Source: Actinomycetota bacterium
Lineage (GTDB): Bacteria > Actinomycetota > Geothermincolia > Geothermincolales > RBG-13-55-18
Assembly (NCBI GenBank): GCA_013178005.1
Contig: JABLXL010000002.1
Span: forward strand, 79,220-143,219
Reading direction: 5' to 3'
Length of the DNA: 64,000 nt
In this document: positions 54,737 through 63,029 of the stretch, piece by piece
Layout of the letters: the number at the start of each line of letters is the position of its first letter
Numbering within the stretch: the stretch's first letter is position 1
Notes under the pieces: model-generated
The model's input: the letters and a program-made list of their open reading frames with translations, nothing else
Databases searched by the model: none
Told to the model about the DNA's origin: nothing
Position numbers and translations under genes: made by a program

Positions 54737-56146
54737 TCACTTGCGCGCCGGAGCAGCGTGGATGGCGCGGTCGTGGGCCGCCTCCGCCGCCTCCATGACC
54801 GCCTCCGCCAGGCTGGGATGCGCGTGCACCGTCTTTCCTATCTGGTCCGCGGTCACGCCCACCTGTATGGCCAGGGCGATCTCGTGGATGAGGTCTGAAG
54901 CGTGGGCGCTCATGATCTGGCAGCCGATGACCTTATCGCTCTTGGCGTCCACCACCAGCTGCACGAAGCCCTGGCCCTTGCCCATGGCCAGCGCCTTTCC
55001 AAGACCTCCGAACATGAAGCGCCCGATGCGCGTCTCGATGCCTTTTTCCTCCGCCTTGGCGGGGGTGAGGCCCACGCTGGCTATCTCCGGCTCGGTGAAG
55101 ATGCACGCCGGCACGACGTCGTAGTTCATCACCGAATCCTCTCCCATGGCGTTCTCCGCCGCGCAGATGCCCTCGAAGGAGGCCACGTGGGCGAGGAGTA
55201 TGCCGCCCACCACGTCCCCGATGGCGTAGATGCCGGGAACGCTGGTCTCCATGCGCTCGTTCACCACTATCTCCCCGCGCTGGCCCATCTCCACGCCTAT
55301 CTCCTCCAGGCCCAGCCCCTTGGAGTTCAAGGAGCGGCCGATGGAGACCAGGAGCTTTTCCGCCTCCAGCACTTCCCCGTTGGAGAGCCTCGCCTTGACC
55401 CCGTCGGGACGGTATTCCACCATCTCCTCGATGGTGGTCTCGGTGAGGATCTCGATGCCCTTCTTGTTGAGGATGCGCTTCATCTGCTGGGCCACGCGCT
55501 CGTCCTCGGTGGGCAGGATGCGAGGCATGAGCTCAACCATGGTCACCTTGGTGCCCAGGGCGTTGTAGATGGTGGCGAACTCCGACCCCACCACGCCGCT
55601 GCCCACGATGATCATGGACTTCGGTATCTCGGTGAGCTCCAGTCCCTCCGTGGAGGTGAGGATGGCGGGCTGGTCGAAGTCGAAGGTGGGAAGGCGCGCC
55701 GGCTCGGAGCCGGTGGCGATGATCACCTTCTCCGTCTCGATGTCGATCTCCCCCTCCTCTCCCTGCACCTTTACCAGGTTCGGGGAGGCCAGGCTCGCCG
55801 CTCCCTTCACCACCTCCACCTTGTTGGCCTTCAAGAGCTGCGCGATGCCGTTGCGCAGCTGGGCGCTTATCTTCTCCTTGCGCTCCACCATCGCCTTGAG
55901 GTCGGGCACCGGCTCGGAGACCTTGATGCCGTACTCGCCCGCCTCCTTGATGGTCTCCAGGGCCTCGGCGCAGGCGAGGAGCGCCTTGGTGGGTATGCAG
56001 CCCCAGTTGAGGCAGGTCCCACCCAGCAGGTTCTTCTCCACCAGCACCACGCCGTCGCCGAGCTGGGCCGCGCGGATGGCCGCCACGTAGCCGCCGGGCC
56101 CGGCGCCGATGACCGTGAGCCTCGCCTTTTTCGTCTCTGCTGCCAT
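54737..56146 (-). CDS. lpd: Dihydrolipoyl dehydrogenase (glycine cleavage L protein)
   Basis: 469 residues. FAD motif VIGAGPGGYVAA, redox disulfide C45/C50 in GGTCLNWGCIPTK, NAD-binding VGSGVVGSEFA, second FAD contact YAIGDVVGG, and the His-Glu pair of HAHPSLAEA. It reoxidises dihydrolipoyl groups with NAD+. ATG with AAGGAGG upstream. The pairing with gcvH and not with acyltransferase genes points to a glycine cleavage/synthase role, which in this organism would exchange one-carbon units with the methylene-THF of the Wood-Ljungdahl cluster. Confidence 0.95.
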   Translation of the reverse strand: MAAETKKARLTVIGAGPGGYVAAIRAAQLGDGVVLVEKNLLGGTCLNWGCIPTKALLACAEALETIKEAGEYGIKVSEPVPDLKAMVERKEKISAQLRNGIAQLLKANKVEVVKGAASLASPNLVKVQGEEGEIDIETEKVIIATGSEPARLPTFDFDQPAILTSTEGLELTEIPKSMIIVGSGVVGSEFATIYNALGTKVTMVELMPRILPTEDERVAQQMKRILNKKGIEILTETTIEEMVEYRPDGVKARLSNGEVLEAEKLLVSIGRSLNSKGLGLEEIGVEMGQRGEIVVNERMETSVPGIYAIGDVVGGILLAHVASFEGICAAENAMGEDSVMNYDVVPACIFTEPEIASVGLTPAKAEEKGIETRIGRFMFGGLGKALAMGKGQGFVQLVVDAKSDKVIGCQIMSAHASDLIHEIALAIQVGVTADQIGKTVHAHPSLAEAVMEAAEAAHDRAIHAAPARK

Positions 56147-56457
56147 GTCTTCCTCCTTCGAACGTAACTCGCGTGCGATGGGTTAACCGCCCGGGCGGTC
56201 GAAAACGTCCCGGCATATTTTATCACTATAATGTGGATCGAGGCGCAGCGGCGAAAACAAAGAGTTGGGCGGCGGTTCCCCGGAAGGACGGGGCCTCCGC
56301 GGCGTCGCTTTGCCGGGAAAACCGCGGATCCGAGCTTGGCGAAAGGCCTCGACGTATCCGATAATGGAAGCCGTATCCCAGGGTGGGGAACGACCCCCGC
56401 CGGGAGCGACGCCCGGCGGCGGGAAGGAGCAAAGAGAGCGAGGAGGAGAGAGCGCCG
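56147..56457 (+). promoter_or_regulatory. Divergent promoter region; TATAAT for leuC-type operon at 56227-56232
   Basis: A 311-base gap between lpd (minus) and the LeuC-type gene (plus). A perfect TATAAT lies at 56227-56232 inside an AT-rich patch (56215-56235); its -35 is weak. On the minus strand the same patch gives TAAAAT, so it may serve both directions. The plus-strand leader would be about 220 bases long, with no recognised T-box or leucine attenuator. Confidence 0.4.
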
Positions 56458-57711
56458 ATGGGAAAGACCATGGCGGAGAAGATATTCGCCGCCCACTGCG
56501 GAAGGGAGGTCGCCGCGGGAGAGCTGGTGGTGGCGGAGGTGGACTTCATGATGGGGCAGGACGGCACCTCGCCCCTGGCCATCAGGGCCTTCCGGGAACT
56601 CGGGGGCTCCCAGGTGAAGGACCCGTCTCGCGTCGCCCTGGTCATCGACCACAGCGCCCCCAGCCCGCTGGAGGGGGTGTCCAACCTCCACGCCATGATG
56701 CGGGACTTCGCGCGCGAGCAGGGGGTGGGACTCTACGACGTCGGCAGCGGGGTCTGCCATTGCCTGTTGCCGGAGCAAGGGCACGTGGCGCCGGGAGACA
56801 TCGTGATCGGTGCCGATTCCCACACCACCACCTACGGGGCCATAAACGCCTTCTCCACCGGCGTGGGCTCCACCGACCTCGCCGCGGCCATGCTCACCGG
56901 AAAGCTGTGGTTCAAGGTGCCCGAATCCCTGCGCCTGGAGCTTCGCGGCAAGCTGCGGGAGGGCGTTTATTCCAAGGACGTGGCCCTTTTCCTGGCGGGC
57001 GAGCTGACCGCCGACGGGGCCACCTACATGGCGGTGGAGTACGCGGGCGAGGTCATCTCCTCTTTGAGCGTGGAGGCGCGTTTCACCATCTCCAACATGG
57101 CGGTGGAGATGGGGGCAAAGGCGGGAATAATGGAGGCGGACGAGAAGACCCTGACGTGGATGAAGGGCAGGGTGTCCAGGGCGTTCAAGCCGGCGGAGCC
57201 GGACCGGGACGCCCGCTACCGCGAGGTGAGGGAGTTCGACCTCGGGGACCTCGTCCCCATGGTGGCGGAGCCGCACCGCGTGGACGCCGTCCGCCCGGTG
57301 GAGGAGGTCGAGGGGACGCCCGTCCAGGAGGCGGTCATCGGCACCTGCACCAACGGGCGCCTGGAGGACCTGGAGGTCGCGGCGCGCATCCTGGCGGGAC
57401 GAAGGGTGAGCCCGGAGGTGCGCCTCATCGTGGCGCCCGCCTCGCGCCAGGTTTTCATGGAGGCCATGGAGAAGGGGATTGTGCGGGCCCTGGTGGAGGC
57501 GGGAGCGGCCTTCGTCACCCCGGGCTGCGGCCCCTGCGTGGGCACGCACAACGGGGTTCCCGCCGACGGCGAGACGGTGATTTCCACCGCCAACCGCAAT
57601 TTCAAGGGCCGCATGGGAAACGCCAACGCCTTCATCTACCTGGCGAGCCCCGCCACGGTGGCGGCGAGCGCGGTGGCGGGCAAGATAACCGATCCCAGGC
57701 GCATGCTGTGA
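56458..57711 (+). CDS. Aconitase-superfamily hydro-lyase large subunit (LeuC/HacA type)
   Basis: 417 residues, the size of the LeuC2/homoaconitase large subunit. 4Fe-4S ligands lie in GVCHCLLPE, IGTCTNGR and TPGCGPCVG; GADSHTTTYGAINAF and FSTGVGSTDLA are conserved substrate-site segments. With the small subunit it dehydrates and rehydrates a hydroxy-acid such as isopropylmalate, homocitrate or citrate. The next gene but one is an isocitrate-dehydrogenase-type enzyme, so aconitase activity is a real alternative to leucine biosynthesis. ATG at 56458 with GGAGGAGAG upstream. Confidence 0.85.
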   Translation: MGKTMAEKIFAAHCGREVAAGELVVAEVDFMMGQDGTSPLAIRAFRELGGSQVKDPSRVALVIDHSAPSPLEGVSNLHAMMRDFAREQGVGLYDVGSGVCHCLLPEQGHVAPGDIVIGADSHTTTYGAINAFSTGVGSTDLAAAMLTGKLWFKVPESLRLELRGKLREGVYSKDVALFLAGELTADGATYMAVEYAGEVISSLSVEARFTISNMAVEMGAKAGIMEADEKTLTWMKGRVSRAFKPAEPDRDARYREVREFDLGDLVPMVAEPHRVDAVRPVEEVEGTPVQEAVIGTCTNGRLEDLEVAARILAGRRVSPEVRLIVAPASRQVFMEAMEKGIVRALVEAGAAFVTPGCGPCVGTHNGVPADGETVISTANRNFKGRMGNANAFIYLASPATVAASAVAGKITDPRRML

Positions 57712-57732
57712 GTGTCACGGAGGAGTCGTGAT

Positions 57733-58242
57733 ATGAGCAAAGGGATGATCCTCAGGGGCAGGGCCCACGTGTTCGGCGACGACATCAACACCGATTACAT
57801 CATCTCGGGAAAATACAAGTTCAAGACCCTGGACATGGACGAGCTGGCCTGTCACTGCATGGAGGACATCGACCCCGATTTCTCGTCCCGGGTGAAGCCG
57901 GGGGATTTCATCGTCGCGGGGAGCAATTTCGGGTGCGGGTCCTCGCGGGAGCAGGCGCCGCTGGTGATCAAGCATGCCGGGGTGGGCGCGGTGCTGGCGA
58001 AGTCCTTCGCCCGCATCTTCTTCCGCAACGCCGTGAACAAGGGCCTGCCGGTGGTGGAGTGCGACACCTCGGGGATCGAGAGCGGGGACGAGCTTGAGGT
58101 GGACCTGGCCGGCGGCAGGGTAGTAAATATTACCAAGAAGACGGAGGTCGTGGTCGTGCCCCTGCCCCCGGTGATGATGGACATCCTCACCGAGGGCGGT
58201 TTGACAGAGTACCTTAAGAACCACGGAGGTTTCGAGCTATGA
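57733..58242 (+). CDS. Aconitase-superfamily hydro-lyase small subunit (LeuD/HacB type)
   Basis: 169 residues, swivel domain. DDINTDYI, then the specificity loop GKYKFKT (26-32) and the nucleotide-like [15 protein letters not shown] segment are family hallmarks. In this family the loop after KY decides the substrate (isopropylmalate enzymes have hydrophobic residues, homoaconitases a basic one); here K29 and K31 are basic, favouring a tricarboxylic acid. ATG at 57733 with GGAGGAG upstream. The stop overlaps the next start (ATGA), so the three genes are coupled. Confidence 0.83.
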   Translation: MSKGMILRGRAHVFGDDINTDYIISGKYKFKTLDMDELACHCMEDIDPDFSSRVKPGDFIVAGSNFGCGSSREQAPLVIKHAGVGAVLAKSFARIFFRNAVNKGLPVVECDTSGIESGDELEVDLAGGRVVNITKKTEVVVVPLPPVMMDILTEGGLTEYLKNHGGFEL

Positions 58243-59234
58243 GAAGGGTGACGCTGATACCGGGGGACGGGATTGGGCCGGAGATCGTGGAGGCCTGCCG
58301 GCGCATCATAGAGGCGGCGGGAGTGGAGATCGAATGGGACGTGCAGAGGGCCGGGGCCGAGGTCATGGAGGAGTACGGCACCCCACTTCCCACCCATGTG
58401 CTCGAATCCATCCGCGCCAACAAGGTGGCCATGAAAGGCCCCATCACCACCCCGGTCGGCTCGGGCTTCCGCAGCATCAACGTCGCCCTGCGCAAGGAGC
58501 TCGACCTCTACGCCAACCTGCGCCCGGCCAAAAGCATCGAGGGCGTGCGCTCGCCTTACAAGGATATAGACCTGGTAGTGGTGAGGGAGAACACCGAGGA
58601 CCTCTACGCGGGCATCGAGCGCCGGGTGGACGAGGACACCGCGGAGAGCGTCAAGCTCATCACCCGCGGCGCCTCGGAGCGCATCTGCCGTTTCGCCTTC
58701 GAGTACGCCAGGCGCGAGGGCAGGCGCAAGGTGACCGCGGTGCACAAGGCCAACATCCTCAAGTTCACCGACGGGCTCTTCCTGGAGGTGGCGCGAAAAG
58801 TGGCCCAGGACTACCCGGACATCGAGTTCGAGGACCGCATCGTGGACAACATGGCCATGCAGCTGGTCCAGAAGCCCCATATCTACGACGTGCTTGTCCT
58901 GCCCAACCTATACGGCGATATCATCTCCGACCTCTGCGCAGGGCTGGTAGGGGGGCTGGGGGTGGCGCCCAGCGCCAATATCGGCGACGAAATCCAGGTC
59001 TTCGAGCCCGTGCACGGCAGCGCCCCCAAGTACACGGGGATGAACAAGGTCAACCCCACCGCCCAGATCCTCACCGGCGTGCTCATGCTCCACTACCTGG
59101 GGGAGGAGGAGGCGGCGCGGCGCATCTACGAGGCCACCGCGGCGGTGATCGCGGAGGGAAAGACGGTCACCTACGACCTGGGAGGGGACGCCGGCACCTC
59201 CGAGATGGCCGACGCCATCATCGCCAGGCTCTGA
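58239..59234 (+). CDS. icd: Isocitrate dehydrogenase-type beta-decarboxylating dehydrogenase
   Basis: 331 residues. The substrate site has S79, N81, R85 and R95 ([20 protein letters not shown]), the same spacing as E. coli isocitrate dehydrogenase S113/N115/R119/R129; R116 in VVVREN and K170 in AVHKANI are also kept. The cofactor site reads HGSAPKYTG with K264 and Y265, the NADP-type pair of E. coli (K344/Y345). An isopropylmalate dehydrogenase would show hydrophobic residues at the gamma-group site, so isocitrate is favoured, with 2-oxoglutarate as product. Short, single-domain form. ATG overlaps the preceding stop. Homoisocitrate cannot be excluded. Confidence 0.75.
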   Translation: MRRVTLIPGDGIGPEIVEACRRIIEAAGVEIEWDVQRAGAEVMEEYGTPLPTHVLESIRANKVAMKGPITTPVGSGFRSINVALRKELDLYANLRPAKSIEGVRSPYKDIDLVVVRENTEDLYAGIERRVDEDTAESVKLITRGASERICRFAFEYARREGRRKVTAVHKANILKFTDGLFLEVARKVAQDYPDIEFEDRIVDNMAMQLVQKPHIYDVLVLPNLYGDIISDLCAGLVGGLGVAPSANIGDEIQVFEPVHGSAPKYTGMNKVNPTAQILTGVLMLHYLGEEEAARRIYEATAAVIAEGKTVTYDLGGDAGTSEMADAIIARL

Positions 59235-59599
59235 CAAGCCCTGAAGCCGGTACGGCGGACGGGCGGCGGACCCTTATCCGGCTTCGTTGGAACGCGTCGC
59301 CGGGAGAAGGAGATGGCGCCGCACCGTCAAAGCGCCGTGGCGCACGGCGGGGCCGGTGCACCGCGTAGTGAACCGGGACAGGGTGTTGGCATACGGGTTG
59401 ATATGCTGTAAATTGGTTTTAGCGATACAAACAGGGTGTGTGGCCAAGGATGGATGGTCTCGGTTGAAACCCGTTTCCGTGCGGGGAGACCGTCGCAAGC
59501 GTAGCGCGCGGGGTAGATAACGGACCGGTTCCATCGACCCATCCAACCCGGGAAGCAATGCTTGGATGTTTTTCGTTTCCAGGTGGAAAGGAGGGCGCG
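59235..59599 (+). promoter_or_regulatory. Promoter and structured leader of the secreted propeller protein gene
   Basis: TTGGCA (59386-59391) and TAAATT (59409-59414), 17 bases apart, make a candidate promoter in this 365-base gap. Downstream the leader can fold: GGTCTC (59456-59461) pairs with GAGACC (59486-59491), enclosing CCCG (59470-59473) with CGGG (59482-59485). It is followed by GTCGCAAGCG and, further on, ACGGACCGGTTCC. The pieces recall parts of a cyclic-di-GMP-I riboswitch, but the order and the first GGCAAA element do not fit, so no riboswitch is claimed. Confidence 0.4.
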
Positions 59600-62500
59600 A
59601 TGAAACCGCGTGTCCGTGTACGAAAGTATCTTTGCTCGTTCTTGTTCATGCTCTTGATCTCCCAGTTGCTCGTCCCGGGCGGCGCCCTTGTGGCCGCGCC
59701 GGGGGACGTCGTGCGTTGCTCGGTGTCCAGCGGAGGGGTGGAGGGGAACGGCCACAGCTCTCGATGCAAGCTCAGTTCCGACGGCAGGTACGTGGCCTTC
59801 GAATCCGAGGCCAATAACCTCGTCCCCGGTGACGGCAATAACACGTGGGACGTATTCCGCAAGGATCTGCAAACCGGGGCCATCGTGCGCTGTTCAACGG
59901 ATTCTTCGGGGGGGGAGGGCAACGGGTCCAGCTACACCCTGTCGATCAGTTCCGACGGCAGGTACGTGGCCTTCATGTCGCAGGCCACCAACCTTGTCTC
60001 CCCCGCTACTTCCAATGTTGGAAACGTATTCCGCAAGGACCTCCAGACGGGAACGACCGTGCTCTGTTCCACCAGTTCCGCGGGAGTGGAGGGAAACGCA
60101 TTCAGCGGATCCCCATCCATAAGTTCCGACGGCAGGTACGTGGCCTTCGAAAGCTTAGCCACCAACCTTGTGCCCGGAGACACCAACGGACAGCGCGACG
60201 TGTTCCGAAAAGACCTGCAGACCGGGGCCATCGTGCGCTGTTCTACGGATTCGCTGTGGCAGGAGGGCAATGGGCTCAGCAGCGGCTCCTTCATCAGCTC
60301 GGACGGTACGCATGTAGCGTTTTATTCCTACGCCTCCAATCTCGTGACCGGTGACACCAACGGGACATCCGATGTCTTCCGCAAGGATGCGCAAACCGGC
60401 GCCGTGACCCGCTGTTCCACCGACTCCGCGGGTGGGCAGGCCAATAATAGCAGCATAACGCCCTCCCTCAGCCCCGACGGAAGGTACGTTGTTTTCGCAT
60501 CCACCGCCACGAACCTGGTGTCCGGGGACAACAACGCAATGGATGACATCTTCCGCAAGGACATACAGACCGGGGCCATCGTGCGTTGTTCCACCTCATC
60601 CGGAGGAGGCGAGGCGGATGCCAACAGCAGCGCTCCAAGCATCAACGCCGATGAAAGATACGTGACCTTCCTGTCCGCCGCTACGAATCTGGTTTCGGGT
60701 GACACCAACGGGGAACAGGACGTATTCCGCAAAGATATCCAGACCGGAGCCACCGTGCGCTGCTCCACGAGCTCGGCCGGGACGCAAGGGAATGGCGAGA
60801 GCGATAACCCCTCGATAAGCGGAGATGGAAAGTACGTCTTGTTCAATTCCCTTGCCACCAACCTGGTCGGTGGGGACGGCAACGGCAAGAGCGACGTGTT
60901 CCGCAAGGAGCTTGCCCCCCCGCCTCCCGCCATCACCTCCATCGCCCCCGATAAAGGGGAAGCGGGAACGGAGGTGACCATAGCCGGTACGGATTTCGGC
61001 GATAGCCAGGGGAGTTCCTACGTATCCTTCGGAAGCGTCCAGGCCACCCAGTACCTCTCCTGGTCGGACACGCAGATCAAGGTGAAGGTGCCCGCGGAGG
61101 TGTCCGGCACGGTGGGGGTGACCGTGACCACCGGGGGCGGGACCTCCAACGCGGTGGAGTTCACGCTGAAAGAGGTGCCCCAGCCCCAAGCTCCCGCCAT
61201 CACCTCCATCGCCCCCGATAAAGGGGAAGCGGGAACGGAGGTGACCATAGCCGGTACGGATTTCGGCGACACGCGGGGAAGTTCCTACGTATCCTTCGGA
61301 AGCGTCCAGGCCACCCAGTACCTCTCCTGGTCGGACACGCAGATCAAGGTGAAGGTGCCCGCGGGGGTGTTCGGGACGGTAGAGGTGACCGTGACCACCT
61401 CCGCAGGGACCTCCAACGCGGTGGAGTTCAGCAACACCACCACCTTCTACTTCGCCGAGGGCTATACCGGGGAGGGATTCGAGGAGTGGTTGTGCCTGGG
61501 CCAGCCGGTGGACGCCCCCCTGGACGTGGAGGTGACCTACCTCTTCACCGACGGCTCCACCCAGGTGGAGAACTACACCGTGCCCGCGCTCTCGCGCCTC
61601 ACGATATTCGTGAACGACACCGTGGGCGAGGGCAAAGAGGTCTCGCTGAAGTGCGAGGCGGACTATCCCTTCGTCGCGGAGAGACCCATGTACTTCAACT
61701 ACGGGGGAGCGTGGAGCGGGGGCCACGACGTGGTGGGGGCCACCGCCCCCTCGGACACCTGGTACTTCGCCGAGGGATATACCGGACCCGGCTTCGAGGA
61801 ATGGGTGTGCGTGTTGAACCCCGGGGACGCCCCGGCCGACCTCACCTTCCGTTTCCAGACCCAGGAGGAGGGGGAGAAGACGGTGGAGGATCTCTCCGTT
61901 CCCGCCCATTCGCGCCGCTCCTTCAAGGCCAACGACCTCCTTGGAGGAGGGGCTTACCAGACCTCGCTAAAGGTGGAGTCCACCCAGCCGGTGGTGGCCG
62001 AGCGCCCCATGTACTTCAACTACTCCGGCACCGGGGGCTGGAACTGGACCGGGGGCCACTGCGTGATGGGGGTCCCGGAGCTCGCCAGCGATTACTTCTT
62101 CGCCGAGGGCTACACCGGATCCGGCTTCGAGGAGTGGATCACGATCCAGAACCCCGGAGAAGATCCCATCTCCATAGAGGCCACCTACATGATGGGCACC
62201 GGCGCGGTGAAGGAGGAGATCTACGACATCCCCGCCAAAAGCCGCTCCACCATCTACGTGCCGGACGTGGTGGGCGCGGATCAGGAAGTATCGGCGCGCC
62301 TCACCTCGCCCTCGCCCTTCCTCGCCGAGCGCCCCATGTACTTCAACTACATGGGTACGGGGGGCTGGGGATGGACGGGAGGGCACTGCGTGATCGGCAC
62401 TCCCGCCGCCGCCAGGGAGTGGTTCTTCGCCGAGGGCTACACCGGATCCGGCTTCGAGGAGTGGCTGTGCATACAGAACCCCACCGGGGACGATGCCTCG

Positions 62501-62725
62501 GTGACCATCACCTACTACCCAAGCGAGGGCACTCCCATAGTAAAAGAGCCCATAACCGTGGCCGCCAACTCCCGCCATACCGTCTTCGTCAACGCCCACG
62601 CCGGGGCGGACCTGCAGATCTCGGCCGAGGTGGTCTCCACCAAGCCGGTGATCTGCGAGCGGCCCATATACTTCGACTACAAAGGCTGGACGGGGGGGCA
62701 CGACGTGGTGGGGTATGCCCCGTAG
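59600..62725 (+). CDS. Secreted seven-bladed propeller / IPT / FAEGYTG-repeat protein
   Basis: 1041 residues. A signal peptide (basic start, YLCSFLFMLLISQLLV core, then AAPG) is followed by seven ~57-residue units (about 35-440) that share SSDGRYVAF, NLVxGDTNG and DVFRKDxQTG: a TolB/PD40-like seven-bladed propeller. Two 89-residue IPT/TIG domains (about 443-612) are encoded by nearly identical DNA. Four ~108-residue repeats beginning FAEGYTGxGFEEW and ending with ERPMYFNY or a variant fill 615-1041. No sortase motif or transmembrane tail is visible; the C-terminus is GGHDVVGYAP. It is probably an extracellular or surface adhesion protein. ATG at 59600 with AAAGGAGGG upstream. Confidence 0.85.
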   Translation: MKPRVRVRKYLCSFLFMLLISQLLVPGGALVAAPGDVVRCSVSSGGVEGNGHSSRCKLSSDGRYVAFESEANNLVPGDGNNTWDVFRKDLQTGAIVRCSTDSSGGEGNGSSYTLSISSDGRYVAFMSQATNLVSPATSNVGNVFRKDLQTGTTVLCSTSSAGVEGNAFSGSPSISSDGRYVAFESLATNLVPGDTNGQRDVFRKDLQTGAIVRCSTDSLWQEGNGLSSGSFISSDGTHVAFYSYASNLVTGDTNGTSDVFRKDAQTGAVTRCSTDSAGGQANNSSITPSLSPDGRYVVFASTATNLVSGDNNAMDDIFRKDIQTGAIVRCSTSSGGGEADANSSAPSINADERYVTFLSAATNLVSGDTNGEQDVFRKDIQTGATVRCSTSSAGTQGNGESDNPSISGDGKYVLFNSLATNLVGGDGNGKSDVFRKELAPPPPAITSIAPDKGEAGTEVTIAGTDFGDSQGSSYVSFGSVQATQYLSWSDTQIKVKVPAEVSGTVGVTVTTGGGTSNAVEFTLKEVPQPQAPAITSIAPDKGEAGTEVTIAGTDFGDTRGSSYVSFGSVQATQYLSWSDTQIKVKVPAGVFGTVEVTVTTSAGTSNAVEFSNTTTFYFAEGYTGEGFEEWLCLGQPVDAPLDVEVTYLFTDGSTQVENYTVPALSRLTIFVNDTVGEGKEVSLKCEADYPFVAERPMYFNYGGAWSGGHDVVGATAPSDTWYFAEGYTGPGFEEWVCVLNPGDAPADLTFRFQTQEEGEKTVEDLSVPAHSRRSFKANDLLGGGAYQTSLKVESTQPVVAERPMYFNYSGTGGWNWTGGHCVMGVPELASDYFFAEGYTGSGFEEWITIQNPGEDPISIEATYMMGTGAVKEEIYDIPAKSRSTIYVPDVVGADQEVSARLTSPSPFLAERPMYFNYMGTGGWGWTGGHCVIGTPAAAREWFFAEGYTGSGFEEWLCIQNPTGDDASVTITYYPSEGTPIVKEPITVAANSRHTVFVNAHAGADLQISAEVVSTKPVICERPIYFDYKGWTGGHDVVGYAP
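60926..61440 (+). repeat. Tandem IPT-domain DNA repeat, 267-bp unit
   Basis: Two copies of a 267-base unit begin at 60926 and 61193, encoding consecutive IPT domains. The first ~75 bases are identical and the rest differ at few positions, so the duplication is recent or kept uniform by gene conversion. The period is an exact multiple of three. Confidence 0.85.
61451..62725 (+). repeat. Four in-frame repeats coding for FAEGYTG modules
   Basis: The conserved start codons of FAEGYTG fall at 61451, 61766, 62099 and 62426, giving units of 315, 333 and 327 bases plus the last. Each module has a conserved NPG-type turn and ends with a (V/E/C)ERPMYFNY-like segment followed by GGHxVxG. Copies 2-4 are closest to each other. 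Confidence 0.8.
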
Positions 62726-62823
62726 GAAAGAGGTCAATGAAGGGAAGAAGTGGGAACGCCGCCTCTGCCACAAAGCCTGCCTTGTCGGGAGGGCACGACG
62801 TGGTGGGGTATGCCCCGTAGGAA
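62696..62823. repeat. 33-bp direct repeat flanking the stop of the propeller gene
   Basis: The 33 bases from 62696 to 62728, which encode the C-terminal GGHDVVGYAP, the stop and a few more bases, recur exactly at 62791-62823, offset by 95. The second copy lies outside the gene but still reads GGHDVVGYAP-stop in one frame, so it looks like a remnant of a duplicated or recombined 3' end. Confidence 0.8.
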
Positions 62824-63029
62824 GGTCGGTCGATGAAGGGATGGAGAACGTTGCCTTGAGCGGGCATTAGTTCCCGCTGGAGGAAACGACGCAATACGTG
62901 AGAACGACGCGTAGGAGCACGAAAGGCAAAGCCCCAAAGCCCGCTTGACGGCTTTGAACAATATCTAAATAATACAATCTATAACCGCGGCTCGGGCATG
63001 GCGCCGCTTTTCTTATCGGGAGGAAATAA
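62824..63029 (+). promoter_or_regulatory. Hairpin and promoter ahead of ilvD
   Basis: CAAAGCC (62935-62941) pairs with GGCTTTG (62950-62956), a weak terminator-like hairpin for the preceding gene. Overlapping it, TTGACG (62945-62950) and AATAAT (62968-62973), 17 bases apart, form a good promoter; the transcript would start near 62980, about 50 bases before ilvD. No T-box or leader peptide rich in branched-chain codons is seen. Confidence 0.5.

Noticed and set aside
59456-59540. Cyclic-di-GMP-I riboswitch
   Set aside because: The order and the required GGCAAA/CGAAAG elements are not met; kept only as a structured-leader observation.
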